DNA of 5,512 nucleotides, taken from NCBI GenBank assembly GCA_946481405.1, contig CAMLNY010000117.1, positions 1-5,512 of the forward strand, given 5' to 3'. Shown one piece after another: positions 1 to 5,512 of this stretch. The stretch's first letter is position 1; every line of letters starts with the position of its first letter. Under the pieces are notes generated by a model. It was not told the origin of the DNA. It saw only the letters and a program-made list of their open reading frames with translations, and ran no database searches. Position numbers and translations under genes: made by a program. The DNA is from an uncultured Brevundimonas sp. GTDB taxonomy: Bacteria > Pseudomonadota > Alphaproteobacteria > Caulobacterales > Caulobacteraceae.

Positions 1-106
1 CGCGGGCTCGCTCCAGGGCGGGGTCGCGACGGGTTCCGACGACGACCCGGATCAGGCGGCGGTGGATCGCGACCTCGCCCAACGAGGTCGGGCGGACAAG
101 TCCTAG
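1..106 (+). CDS. C-terminal end of an unidentified protein (5' end outside window)
   Basis: A frame open from the window edge reads 34 residues and ends at TAG 104-106. The visible tail is hydrophilic and rich in Asp, Gly and Ala, and it ends in ...RGRADKS. Codons in this frame are mostly G or C at the third position and G-rich at the first, as in the real genes nearby. The stop lies 83 nt before the lipoprotein start, a sensible spacing for a preceding gene. No domain or motif can be recognised in so short a piece, so no function is offered. The neighbouring minus-strand frame covering this stretch is Gly/Arg-rich and looks like an artefact. The call rests only on frame, codon pattern and position. 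Confidence 0.42.
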   Translation, partial: AGSLQGGVATGSDDDPDQAAVDRDLAQRGRADKS

Positions 107-189
107 ACGCCGCCGACGGGCGTTTGCCTTGCTGCGGCCCCATCGTTGGGCCACGGTAGCGGGGGAAGAGGTCTCAGGGACGACACCGA

Positions 190-681
190 ATGAAGCGTAT
201 TCTGGCGGCGATGGCACTGGCGTGCGTAGCCGTGGCCCCGGCCGCCTGTGGTCCTAAAGACGGCGAGAAAGCTGCCGCCGAGACCCCACCTCCGGTTGAG
301 GCCGCCGAAAGCGCAGCCTCCACCGCTCCCGCGACCACGCCCGCCCCTTCGGCTGGTCCGGCCGCCGCGCCCGACGCGCCGGCCTTCGCTGTCCTCTACC
401 CCGGCGCCACGCTCGAGACCGCGCCCGTCACCGCCACCGGGCCGACGGGTCCCGGCGGGATCGCCACCTATACGACCGACGCCGACCCGGACGCCGTGAT
501 CGCCTTCCACCGCGCCCGGGCAGAGGCCGCCGGCCTGTCGTCGTCCATGGCCATGAACCAGGGCGACGCCCGCGCCTATGGTGCCACCAGCGTCGACGGC
601 CGCGCCAACCTGCAGGTCGTGGCCTCCGCCACCGAGGATGGCCCGACTTCGGTCCAGCTCAGCTGGAGCGCCGGTAAGTGA
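190..681 (+). CDS. Small putative lipoprotein of unknown function
   Basis: The product is 163 aa. It starts with a charged n-region (MKR) and an Ala/Val-rich hydrophobic core, followed by PAAC with Cys20 as the likely lipidated residue. This lipobox is imperfect because Pro occupies -3 where Leu, Val or Ala is usual. Residues about 24-66 form a Pro/Ala/Thr-rich low-complexity linker, as is common in lipoproteins tethered to a membrane. Residues about 66-163 form a compact domain that starts near a YPGA motif (70-73) and contains TYTTDADPDAVIAFHRARAE, a strand-helix pattern. I do not recognise a named family. The start is supported by AGGGA at 176-180, 9 nt upstream of ATG. The stop overlaps the GTG of the phosphatase gene (GTGA, 678-681), so translation of the two is probably coupled. 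Envelope location is inferred from the signal; function is unknown. Confidence 0.85.
   Translation: MKRILAAMALACVAVAPAACGPKDGEKAAAETPPPVEAAESAASTAPATTPAPSAGPAAAPDAPAFAVLYPGATLETAPVTATGPTGPGGIATYTTDADPDAVIAFHRARAEAAGLSSSMAMNQGDARAYGATSVDGRANLQVVASATEDGPTSVQLSWSAGK
665..668 (+). promoter_or_regulatory. Ribosome binding site deciding the GTG start of the phosphatase gene
   Basis: GGAG lies inside the end of the lipoprotein gene, 9 nt before GTG 678-680. It supports the GTG start that overlaps the previous stop codon, and therefore a translationally coupled pair. Confidence 0.5.
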
Positions 682-1457
682 GACACGCGATCCTGATCGC
701 CGTCACGGCCTGCGTTCTCTCCGTCCCCGCCGCCGCACAGCAGACCGCGGCGGCCAGCTATCTCGACCACGCAGCTCTTCAGGCCCTCGCAGACGCCGTC
801 CCGCCCGCCCCCGTCGCCGGCTCGCCCGAGGATCAGGCCGATGTCACCGCCTCCGATCGCCTGCGAGCGCTGGAGAACACCGACCGCTGGATGCTGGCGA
901 CCCGCCACGCCGAACTGCGTCCGGCCCTGGCCCTGGCCCATTTCGATTGCGCCCTCGGCTTCCGGCTGACCGCGGAGGACTCGCCGCGCCTGGTCTCGAT
1001 CCTCGAACGCGTCCTCCATGACGCCAACGAGGCGGCGGAATTCGCCAAGGCCCGCGCCCATCGTCCCCGCCCGGTCGGCGCCGACCTCGAACGCCCTGCC
1101 TGTCAGGTCGTCTCACCGGCCGGTCGCGCCAGCCCCTCCTACCCCTCCGGGAGCGCCACGGTCGGCGCGGCCTATGGCGAAGTCATCGCCGCCCTCGTCC
1201 CCGACCGCGCCGCCGAGGCGGCCCGCATCGGCCATGAGATCGCCGTCAGCCGCATGGTCTGCGCCATGCACTATTCGTCCGACGTCGCCGAAGGCGAAAA
1301 GCTGGGCAAGGCGACCTTCCACCAGATCGCGGCCACACCCGCGTATCAGGCCGACGCCGTCGCCGCCCGCGAGGAGATCGCCCGCGCCCGCGCCGCCGGC
1401 CTGACCAGCCCTGCCTGCGCCGCCGAACGCGCCGCCCTGGCCACGCCCCTGCCCTGA
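678..1457 (+). CDS. PAP2-superfamily class A (PhoN-type) acid phosphatase, exported, with altered PSGH motif
   Basis: The product is 259 aa, a normal length for class A nonspecific acid phosphatases, which remove phosphate from small organic phosphomonoesters in the periplasm. It begins with a Sec-type signal peptide of about 20 residues ending VPAAA before QQ. The family signature KX6RP-PSGH-SRX5HX3D is visible: K124...R131-P132, then P156-S157-G158-S159, then S191-R192, H198 and D202. H198 is the expected phosphate-accepting nucleophile and D202 its partner. Position 159 is Ser (codon AGC) where the family has the His that protonates the leaving group, so activity may be reduced, changed or absent. 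The GTG start has GGAG 9 nt upstream and overlaps the lipoprotein stop. The beta-helix gene follows after 9 nt. Family assignment is firm; substrate and activity are not. Confidence 0.88.
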   Translation: MRHAILIAVTACVLSVPAAAQQTAAASYLDHAALQALADAVPPAPVAGSPEDQADVTASDRLRALENTDRWMLATRHAELRPALALAHFDCALGFRLTAEDSPRLVSILERVLHDANEAAEFAKARAHRPRPVGADLERPACQVVSPAGRASPSYPSGSATVGAAYGEVIAALVPDRAAEAARIGHEIAVSRMVCAMHYSSDVAEGEKLGKATFHQIAATPAYQADAVAAREEIARARAAGLTSPACAAERAALATPLP

Positions 1458-1466
1458 GATCGGCCG

Positions 1467-2456
1467 GTGTTCGCAGCCGGGATCCTGCTCGTCCTCCTCG
1501 CCGCCGATCCGGTCGTCGCCCGCCCCTGCTCGCCCGCCGAGGTCGAAGCTTTGACCGCCCCGGCCGCTACCGAGCCGATGCGCCTGACCTGTTTCGCGAC
1601 CCTGCCGCCCGGCCGGTCAATCCGCCGCCATGTCATCTTCGAAGGCGCCGAGGCCTCGGGTGCGGGCTTGGACTGCAATGGGGGTGCGATCGGCTTTCCC
1701 GGCCGTCCCAGCAGAACCAATGACCCCACCGTCGCCGTCTGGTCCCGTCGCGATAGCGACGGATGGAGCATCCCGCGCGACGTCCGGCTCAGCCGCTGCA
1801 TCATCCACGGCAATCTGCGCGTCTGGGGCCTCGGCCGGGATGATCGGGACGGGCTGCGCGCCTCATCTCGCACAGCCGGCCACACCACTCGCCTGCAGGC
1901 CACGGCCCCCTCCGGTCTGACGCTCGACGGGGTGAGCTTCGTCGCGACCGGATCCATCCCTCTCTATGTCGGACCGGGCGTTACCGCCGTGCACATGACC
2001 GGCGGAGGCTTCCGCGGGACCTCCGTGTCCACCGCGGTCTATCTGGACGCCGAGAGCGCGGGCGCCACGATCCGCAACGTCACATTCGACATCAGCACCG
2101 GCCGGGAACAGATCGCCGTCGACGGTTCGGCCCGCAATCGCATCGAGCGCAACCGCTTCCAGCTGAACGGACGCGGCGGCGTCTTCCTGTATCGCAACTG
2201 CGGTGAGGACGGTGTGATCAGGCACCAGACGCCGTCGAACAACACCATCACCGGCAACCGCTTCGACGGCGCCGCCCTGCTCCTCCCCCGGCCGATCGTG
2301 ATCGGTTCACGCGAAGGGCGCAGGCGCTATTGCGGCGACGACGCAGGCTGGCCCTTCGGCTCCAGCGCCGACGACGGCGACCATGCGACCGGCAATCTGG
2401 TCAGCGGCAACAGCGTCCGCCGCCGGGGACTGCCCGGCTGGCTTCAGGGCGACTGA
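1467..2456 (+). CDS. Predicted exported right-handed parallel beta-helix protein
   Basis: The product is 329 aa. A short signal peptide (MFAAGILLVLLAADPVVA, then RPC) indicates export. From about residue 66 the sequence shows successive short strands with Asn/Gly turns typical of PbH1 beta-helix coils: LTLDGVSF (151-158), ATIRNVTFDIS (200-210), NRIERNRFQLN (224-234), NNTITGNRFDG (258-268) and GNLVSGNSV (309-317). Such folds occur in pectate lyase-like, epimerase and carbohydrate-binding proteins; no specific catalytic set is recognisable here. Six Cys (21, 42, 70, 111, 245, 289) could form disulfides outside the cytoplasm. An in-frame stop at 1455-1457, the end of the phosphatase gene, means the start cannot lie upstream; GTG 1467 gives a good signal peptide, although the ribosome site (GAG 1456-1458) is weak. 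The gene sits 9 nt after the phosphatase gene and is probably co-transcribed. Fold is likely; function is unknown. Confidence 0.78.
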   Translation: MFAAGILLVLLAADPVVARPCSPAEVEALTAPAATEPMRLTCFATLPPGRSIRRHVIFEGAEASGAGLDCNGGAIGFPGRPSRTNDPTVAVWSRRDSDGWSIPRDVRLSRCIIHGNLRVWGLGRDDRDGLRASSRTAGHTTRLQATAPSGLTLDGVSFVATGSIPLYVGPGVTAVHMTGGGFRGTSVSTAVYLDAESAGATIRNVTFDISTGREQIAVDGSARNRIERNRFQLNGRGGVFLYRNCGEDGVIRHQTPSNNTITGNRFDGAALLLPRPIVIGSREGRRRYCGDDAGWPFGSSADDGDHATGNLVSGNSVRRRGLPGWLQGD

Positions 2457-2458
2457 AC

Positions 2459-3340
2459 TCAGGCTGGCCGCGGCGACGCCAGGGCGCCGTAGAGGTCCGT
2501 TCGGCGGTCGCGGAAAAAGCCCCAGGCGGCCCGATGCCGGTCGATATAGTCGAGGTCGAATTGGTGAACCAGTACGCCCTCGTCGTCCCGGCCGAAGCTC
2601 TCGACCAGATCGCCCCGGTGATCGGCGATGAAGGACGAGCCGTAGAAGACCTGCCCCGCCTCGGTCACCTGCTCGTGCCCGATGCGGTTCGCGCCCACGA
2701 CCGGCACGACGTTGGACACGGCGTGACCCTGCATGGCGCGACGCCACGGCTCGGCGGTGTCCAGTTCCTTGTCGTGGGGCTCGGACCCGATCGCGGTCGG
2801 ATAGAACAGCACCTCCGCCCCCTGCAGCATCATCGCCCGCGCCGTCTCCGGGTACCACTGATCCCAGCAGATGCCGACGCCGACGCGGCCGAACCGGGTG
2901 TCCCAGACCTTGAAGCCCGTATCTCCGGGGCGGAAATAGTATTTCTCCTGATAGCCGGGACCATCTGGGATGTGGCTCTTGCGATAGACGCCCAGCGGCG
3001 AGCCGTCGGCGTCCAGCATGACCATGGAGTTGAAATAGTGCGGCCCCTCGCGCTCGAAGATCGAGACGGGGATGGCGACGCCCAGAGTCTTGGCCACCTC
3101 CGCCATCGCGACCACGGCCGGATGCTCACGCCACGGATACGCTGTGCCGAACCACTTCTCCTCCTGGGAGACGCAGAAATAGGGCCCCTGGAACAGTTCG
3201 GAGGGCAGGATGACCTGCGCACCCTTCGACGCCGCCTCTCGGACGAGCACGGCCGTCTTCTTGATGTTCGTCTCCATGTCCTCGCCGTACGAGGTCTGGA
3301 GGGCAGCCACGGAGATCACTCTGGATTCTGGGCGGACCAT
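2459..3340 (-). CDS. aguB: N-carbamoylputrescine amidase
   Basis: This carbon-nitrogen hydrolase (nitrilase superfamily) converts N-carbamoylputrescine to putrescine, CO2 and ammonia, the second step of the agmatine route, in the cytoplasm. Taking ATG at 3340-3338, the product is 293 aa, the usual AguB length. The Glu-Lys-Cys triad is visible: E48 in LPSELFQGPYF, K121 in YRKSHIPDGPGYQEKYYF and C158 in GVGICWDQWYPETAR. The PDGPGYQEKYYF and CWDQWYPE stretches are close to known AguB proteins and argue for this enzyme rather than a generic amidase. The frame could start nine codons upstream, but ATG 3340 is preferred: AGGAG lies 8 nt ahead of it, and it shares one base with the aguA stop (TGATG). 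The gene ends 2 nt from the end of the opposing beta-helix gene. Confidence 0.95.
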   Translation of the reverse strand: MVRPESRVISVAALQTSYGEDMETNIKKTAVLVREAASKGAQVILPSELFQGPYFCVSQEEKWFGTAYPWREHPAVVAMAEVAKTLGVAIPVSIFEREGPHYFNSMVMLDADGSPLGVYRKSHIPDGPGYQEKYYFRPGDTGFKVWDTRFGRVGVGICWDQWYPETARAMMLQGAEVLFYPTAIGSEPHDKELDTAEPWRRAMQGHAVSNVVPVVGANRIGHEQVTEAGQVFYGSSFIADHRGDLVESFGRDDEGVLVHQFDLDYIDRHRAAWGFFRDRRTDLYGALASPRPA

Positions 3341-4326
3341 CAGGCGGGCTCCTGCTGGGAGATGCAATGGAAGGATCCGCCGCCCGACAGGATGGCGACC
3401 GACGGCAGAAGAATGATCTCGCGATCCGGGAACACGGCGGCCAGCGCCTCGCCGGCCAGCTTCGACGCGACGTCGTCGCCATAGGTCGGCACGACCACGG
3501 CCCCGTCCGCGATCAGGAAGTTCATGTGGCTGGCGGGAACGACCTCGCCGTCCTGGTTCTCCAGCAAACCGGGCGAGGGGATGCGCACCACCTTGAACCC
3601 GGCCGCCGCCAGATCGCGGGCGCAGGCGTCATAGACCTCCGCATTCGGATCGTCGGTCCCGAAGGCGATCGGACAGGTGACGACCCCCGGCGCCACGAAC
3701 CGCGCCAGATTGTCGACGTGACCGTCGGTGTGGTCGTTCAACAGCCCGTCGCCCAGCCAGACCACGCGGGTCGCGCCGAGCGCCTCGGCCAGCACGGCCT
3801 CCGCCTTCGCCTCGGTCCAGCCCTCGTTGCGGTTCGGGTTCAACAGACACTGGCGCGTGGTCAGGATCGTGCCCGCTCCGTCGTGGTCCAGAGCGCCGCC
3901 CTCCATCACCGCGTCGGTGCGGCTCAGCGGAACGCCTGAGGACGCGCCGATCTGGTCCGCGACCGTATCGTCGAACTCCAGCTCGTACTTGCCGCCCCAG
4001 CCGTTGAAGCGGAAGGCGGCGGCCGTCCTGGAGCCCGCGCCGAAGATCGGGCCGGTGTCGCGCAGCCAGATGTCGCCGAACCTGCCGGCCACGATGGTGA
4101 CGCCATCGACGCCCGCGAACCGGGCCTTGGCATCGGCAAGCGCCTCATCCTTGCCGACCAGCAGTTTCACCTGCTCGCGGCCGGGTCCGGCCAGGGCGCG
4201 AACCAGCGCCTCGACTTCGGCTTGCGCGGGCTCAAGGTTCTCCTCCCAAAGTGCGCCATGGCTGGGCCAGCCGACCCACATCGCCCGGTGGGGCGACCAT
4301 TCGGCGGGAATCGGAGAAACGGCCAT
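3340..4326 (-). CDS. aguA: Agmatine deiminase (agmatine iminohydrolase)
   Basis: The enzyme belongs to the peptidylarginine deiminase-like (guanidine-modifying) superfamily. It hydrolyses agmatine to N-carbamoylputrescine and ammonia in the cytoplasm. The product is 328 aa, somewhat shorter than the roughly 370 aa of the Pseudomonas enzyme, but with every family block present: WSPHRAMWVGWPSH near the N-terminus, IWLRDTGP (86-93), MEGGALDHDG (141-150), NDHTDGHVDNLARF (197-210), PASHMNFLIADG and, at the C-terminus, GGGSFHCISQQEPA. C321 is the expected nucleophile; E142, H203 and D205 match the family's other catalytic positions as recalled. No signal peptide is seen. ATG 4326-4324 has AGGAAG about 10 nt upstream. 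aguB follows with a one-base stop/start overlap, so the two enzymes of the pathway are made together. A candidate promoter lies just upstream. Confidence 0.96.
   Translation of the reverse strand: MAVSPIPAEWSPHRAMWVGWPSHGALWEENLEPAQAEVEALVRALAGPGREQVKLLVGKDEALADAKARFAGVDGVTIVAGRFGDIWLRDTGPIFGAGSRTAAAFRFNGWGGKYELEFDDTVADQIGASSGVPLSRTDAVMEGGALDHDGAGTILTTRQCLLNPNRNEGWTEAKAEAVLAEALGATRVVWLGDGLLNDHTDGHVDNLARFVAPGVVTCPIAFGTDDPNAEVYDACARDLAAAGFKVVRIPSPGLLENQDGEVVPASHMNFLIADGAVVVPTYGDDVASKLAGEALAAVFPDREIILLPSVAILSGGGSFHCISQQEPA
3349..3353 (-). promoter_or_regulatory. Ribosome binding site deciding the aguB start
   Basis: On the minus strand AGGAG lies in the last codons of aguA, 8 nt before ATG 3340-3338. 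It favours this ATG over the possible upstream start at 3367, which would add nine residues unlike the start of the family. Confidence 0.6.
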
Positions 4327-4365
4327 CGGCGGGAGACTTCCTTCGAGAAACGGCGGGAACCGCGC

Positions 4366-4394
4366 CAGATAGCGACGCCCTGTCCCCGCTTCAA
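4366..4394 (-). promoter_or_regulatory. Candidate vegetative promoter for aguAB
   Basis: Reading the minus strand, TTGAAGC (4394-4388) and GCTATCTG (4373-4366) are separated by 14 nt. This resembles the Caulobacter housekeeping consensus TTGACGS-N10-14-GCTANAWC, with one mismatch in the -35 box and mismatches in the last part of the -10 box. It would start transcription near 4360 and leave a leader of roughly 30-35 nt before the aguA ATG. It lies downstream of the receptor terminator, where an independent aguAB promoter is expected. No operator or repeat is evident around it. Confidence 0.4.
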
Positions 4395-4421
4395 TGCCAC
4401 GGACCTGCGGCGGGTCGCGAC

Positions 4422-4455
4422 AAAGAAAAAGGGCGGCCCCGCGAAGGGCCGCCCT
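4422..4455 (-). terminator. Rho-independent terminator of the TonB-dependent receptor gene
   Basis: A perfect 9-bp G/C stem pairs 4431-4439 (GGGCGGCCC) with 4446-4454 (GGGCCGCCC) around a 6-nt loop. It is extended by an A-T pair between 4430 and 4455. On the minus strand it is followed by the T-rich run TTTTTCTTT (4430-4422). It starts 25 nt after the receptor stop codon. On the plus strand no T tract follows the hairpin, so it acts in one direction. It separates the receptor gene from aguAB. Confidence 0.9.
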
Positions 4456-4480
4456 GATCCATTTCGTCTCCGGTTCGAGC

Positions 4481-5497
4481 CTAGAAGCTCGTGCCCAGGG
4501 TCAGCATCATCGTGCGCGGCGCGCCGAGCGAGAAGGTACGGACCACGCCGTTCTGGATGATGACGCCGGCGGTCGGGTCGACGTCGACAGCCAGGGCGTT
4601 GTTACCCGACGAGATCGAAGCCGGGTACTCTTCGTCGAACAGGTTGGTGACGTTGAACTGAACGAAGGCGTTACGGATGCCGAAGGTGTCGGTCAGGTCG
4701 TAGCGGCTGTCGAAGTCGACGACCGTGTAGGACGGCGTCTTCTCGTCATTGACGTCGGTGGTGAAGCGTTCGTCGACCCACTTGCCTTGCAGGCCCAGCG
4801 ACCAGTTCGGCGTCACGTCCCAGTTGGCGCGCAGGTGGTAGGTCCACTCCGGCGTTTCGACCAGCCTCTTGCCGGTCGTCGGCAGGAAGCGGCCGGTGCC
4901 GAGCGGCACGTCGTCCTGGACTTCCGAGGTGTTGTACGAGGCGGAACCACCGAACGAGAAGGTGTCGGTGACGGCCCATTCGAACTGCGCATCGACGCCC
5001 GACTGTTCAACCGAACCCAGGTTGCGGTCGACCGACAGGTTGAAGGTCGGCGAAGCCGGATCGTTGTCGAACGACGTCACGATGCGGTTGTCGAACGTCA
5101 CGTACCAGGCCGCGATCGAGGCGATCAGGGTCGAGGACGTGTAGCGGTAACCGAGGTCATAGGACTTGGTCACTTCCGGCTGCACGGCCGAGAAGTCCAG
5201 GTTGCCGGCGGCGTTGCGGACCGGCTGGTACAGGTTGTCGGTGCGCGGAAGCGAGATGCCTTCGGCGTAGCTGACATAGACCTGGTTGTTATCCAGGAAG
5301 CGGTAGCTGGCGCCCAGGTTCGGCAGGATATCGTCGAACTTCAGGGTCTGCTGGTACGGACGAATGAACTGCGTCGTGCCGGTCGTGGCGAAGTTCACGT
5401 TGCCGTTGGCCAAGGTGGCCGAGGGCGTTTCGGTCGTGCAGCGCACGGTCGAGGTGCCGCTCTGCGAGAAGGAGGGCGTGCAGATGACGCACGTGCC
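4481..5497 (-). CDS. TonB-dependent outer-membrane receptor, C-terminal barrel part (partial; frame closed by a stop at 5498-5500)
   Basis: The frame gives 338 residues of the C-terminal half of a TonB-dependent receptor, an outer-membrane beta-barrel that imports scarce ligands using TonB energy. Alternating aromatic and polar strands run throughout. Recognisable blocks are FDDILPNLGASYRF, VYVSYAEGISLPRTDNLY, VTKSYDLGYRY, SVEQSGVDAQFEWAV and, near the end, FVQFNVTNLFDEEYPAS, the family's late NLFD..Y motif. The protein ends in TLGTSF; a terminal Phe is the usual barrel-assembly signal. The plug domain, TonB box and signal peptide would lie beyond the window. Upstream, the same frame meets TAG at 5500-5498, leaving only 14 nt before the window edge. 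The gene may therefore be a broken copy, or there may be a frameshift or sequence error. GTG at 5446 is a possible codon but not a credible start, as a barrel without a plug would not be expected. Ligand unknown. A strong terminator follows. Confidence 0.85.
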   Translation of the reverse strand, partial: GTCVICTPSFSQSGTSTVRCTTETPSATLANGNVNFATTGTTQFIRPYQQTLKFDDILPNLGASYRFLDNNQVYVSYAEGISLPRTDNLYQPVRNAAGNLDFSAVQPEVTKSYDLGYRYTSSTLIASIAAWYVTFDNRIVTSFDNDPASPTFNLSVDRNLGSVEQSGVDAQFEWAVTDTFSFGGSASYNTSEVQDDVPLGTGRFLPTTGKRLVETPEWTYHLRANWDVTPNWSLGLQGKWVDERFTTDVNDEKTPSYTVVDFDSRYDLTDTFGIRNAFVQFNVTNLFDEEYPASISSGNNALAVDVDPTAGVIIQNGVVRTFSLGAPRTMMLTLGTSF

Positions 5498-5512
5498 CTA
5501 TCGCGGCACCGC

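Noticed and set aside
105..125. Hairpin (ACGCC/GGCGT with a G-T extension) right after the first stop codon, as a possible terminator
   Set aside because: The stem is short and only a few T residues follow, so it is too weak to call a terminator.
136..152. GGCCC/GGGCC inverted repeat upstream of the lipoprotein gene, as a possible operator
   Set aside because: A 5-bp GC stem is common by chance in DNA of this composition, and no promoter could be placed near it.
1346..1957. Minus-strand open frame (203 aa) across the phosphatase/beta-helix junction
   Set aside because: Its Arg/Ser/Ala-rich composition is typical of shadow frames, and it spans two well-supported genes on the other strand.
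2307..2858. Minus-strand open frame (183 aa) crossing the convergent junction
   Set aside because: It is Arg/Gly-rich and overlaps the AguB C-terminal coding region in another frame, with no motif.
3338..3367. Longer aguB start nine codons upstream (MHLPAGARL...)
   Set aside because: It would overlap the end of aguA by about 28 nt, lacks family similarity and is out-competed by the AGGAG-supported ATG at 3340.
2330..3484. Long plus-strand open frame (384 aa) opposite aguB
   Set aside because: It lies antisense to a clearly identified enzyme gene, starts with an Arg-rich stretch and shows no family motif. Long antisense frames are expected in GC-rich DNA.
3367..3939. Plus-strand open frame (190 aa) opposite aguA
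   Set aside because: It mirrors the aguA codons and has no recognisable domain; aguA motifs are intact across this stretch.
4327..4480. Possible riboswitch or small RNA between aguA and the receptor gene
   Set aside because: Apart from the terminator and promoter-like boxes, the remaining sequence shows no structured leader or conserved RNA motif that I can recognise.

Overview
This is a GC-rich window (by eye about two-thirds G+C or more). Its gene style fits an alphaproteobacterium of the Caulobacterales, with Brevundimonas or Caulobacter as best guess. The clues are frequent GTG starts, short or overlapping gene junctions, a Caulobacter-like vegetative promoter motif, a Pro/Ala-rich lipoprotein, and a TonB-dependent receptor beside agmatine-to-putrescine genes. 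The organism is inferred from style, not proven.

Layout. Positions 1-106 hold what looks like the C-terminal end of an unidentified plus-strand gene. Positions 190-2456 hold a tight plus-strand cluster of three genes for exported proteins: a small lipoprotein of unknown function, a class A (PhoN-type) PAP2 acid phosphatase, and a predicted secreted right-handed beta-helix protein. The first two overlap by 4 nt and the last two are 9 nt apart. Only 2 nt after this cluster, a minus-strand operon arrives from the opposite direction: aguA (agmatine deiminase, 3340-4326) followed by aguB (N-carbamoylputrescine amidase, 2459-3340), joined by a one-base stop/start overlap. The 154-nt gap upstream of aguA carries a candidate promoter and a strong rho-independent terminator. 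The terminator belongs to the next minus-strand gene, a TonB-dependent receptor whose C-terminal barrel occupies 4481-5497.

How the genes work together. AguA converts agmatine to N-carbamoylputrescine plus ammonia. AguB converts that product to putrescine, CO2 and ammonia. Together they form the complete two-step cytoplasmic agmatine route to putrescine. The lipoprotein, phosphatase and beta-helix proteins all carry export signals and are probably co-transcribed, so a shared envelope or periplasmic role is plausible but unproven. The receptor is insulated from aguAB by its terminator and need not be related in function.

Points of most interest: the phosphatase has Ser in place of the catalytic His of the PSGH motif while keeping the rest of its signature; the receptor frame is closed by an in-frame TAG at 5498-5500, close to the window edge; and the two opposing operons meet with no room for a terminator. 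I found no CRISPR array, RNA gene, insertion sequence or clearly new defence or mobile system.
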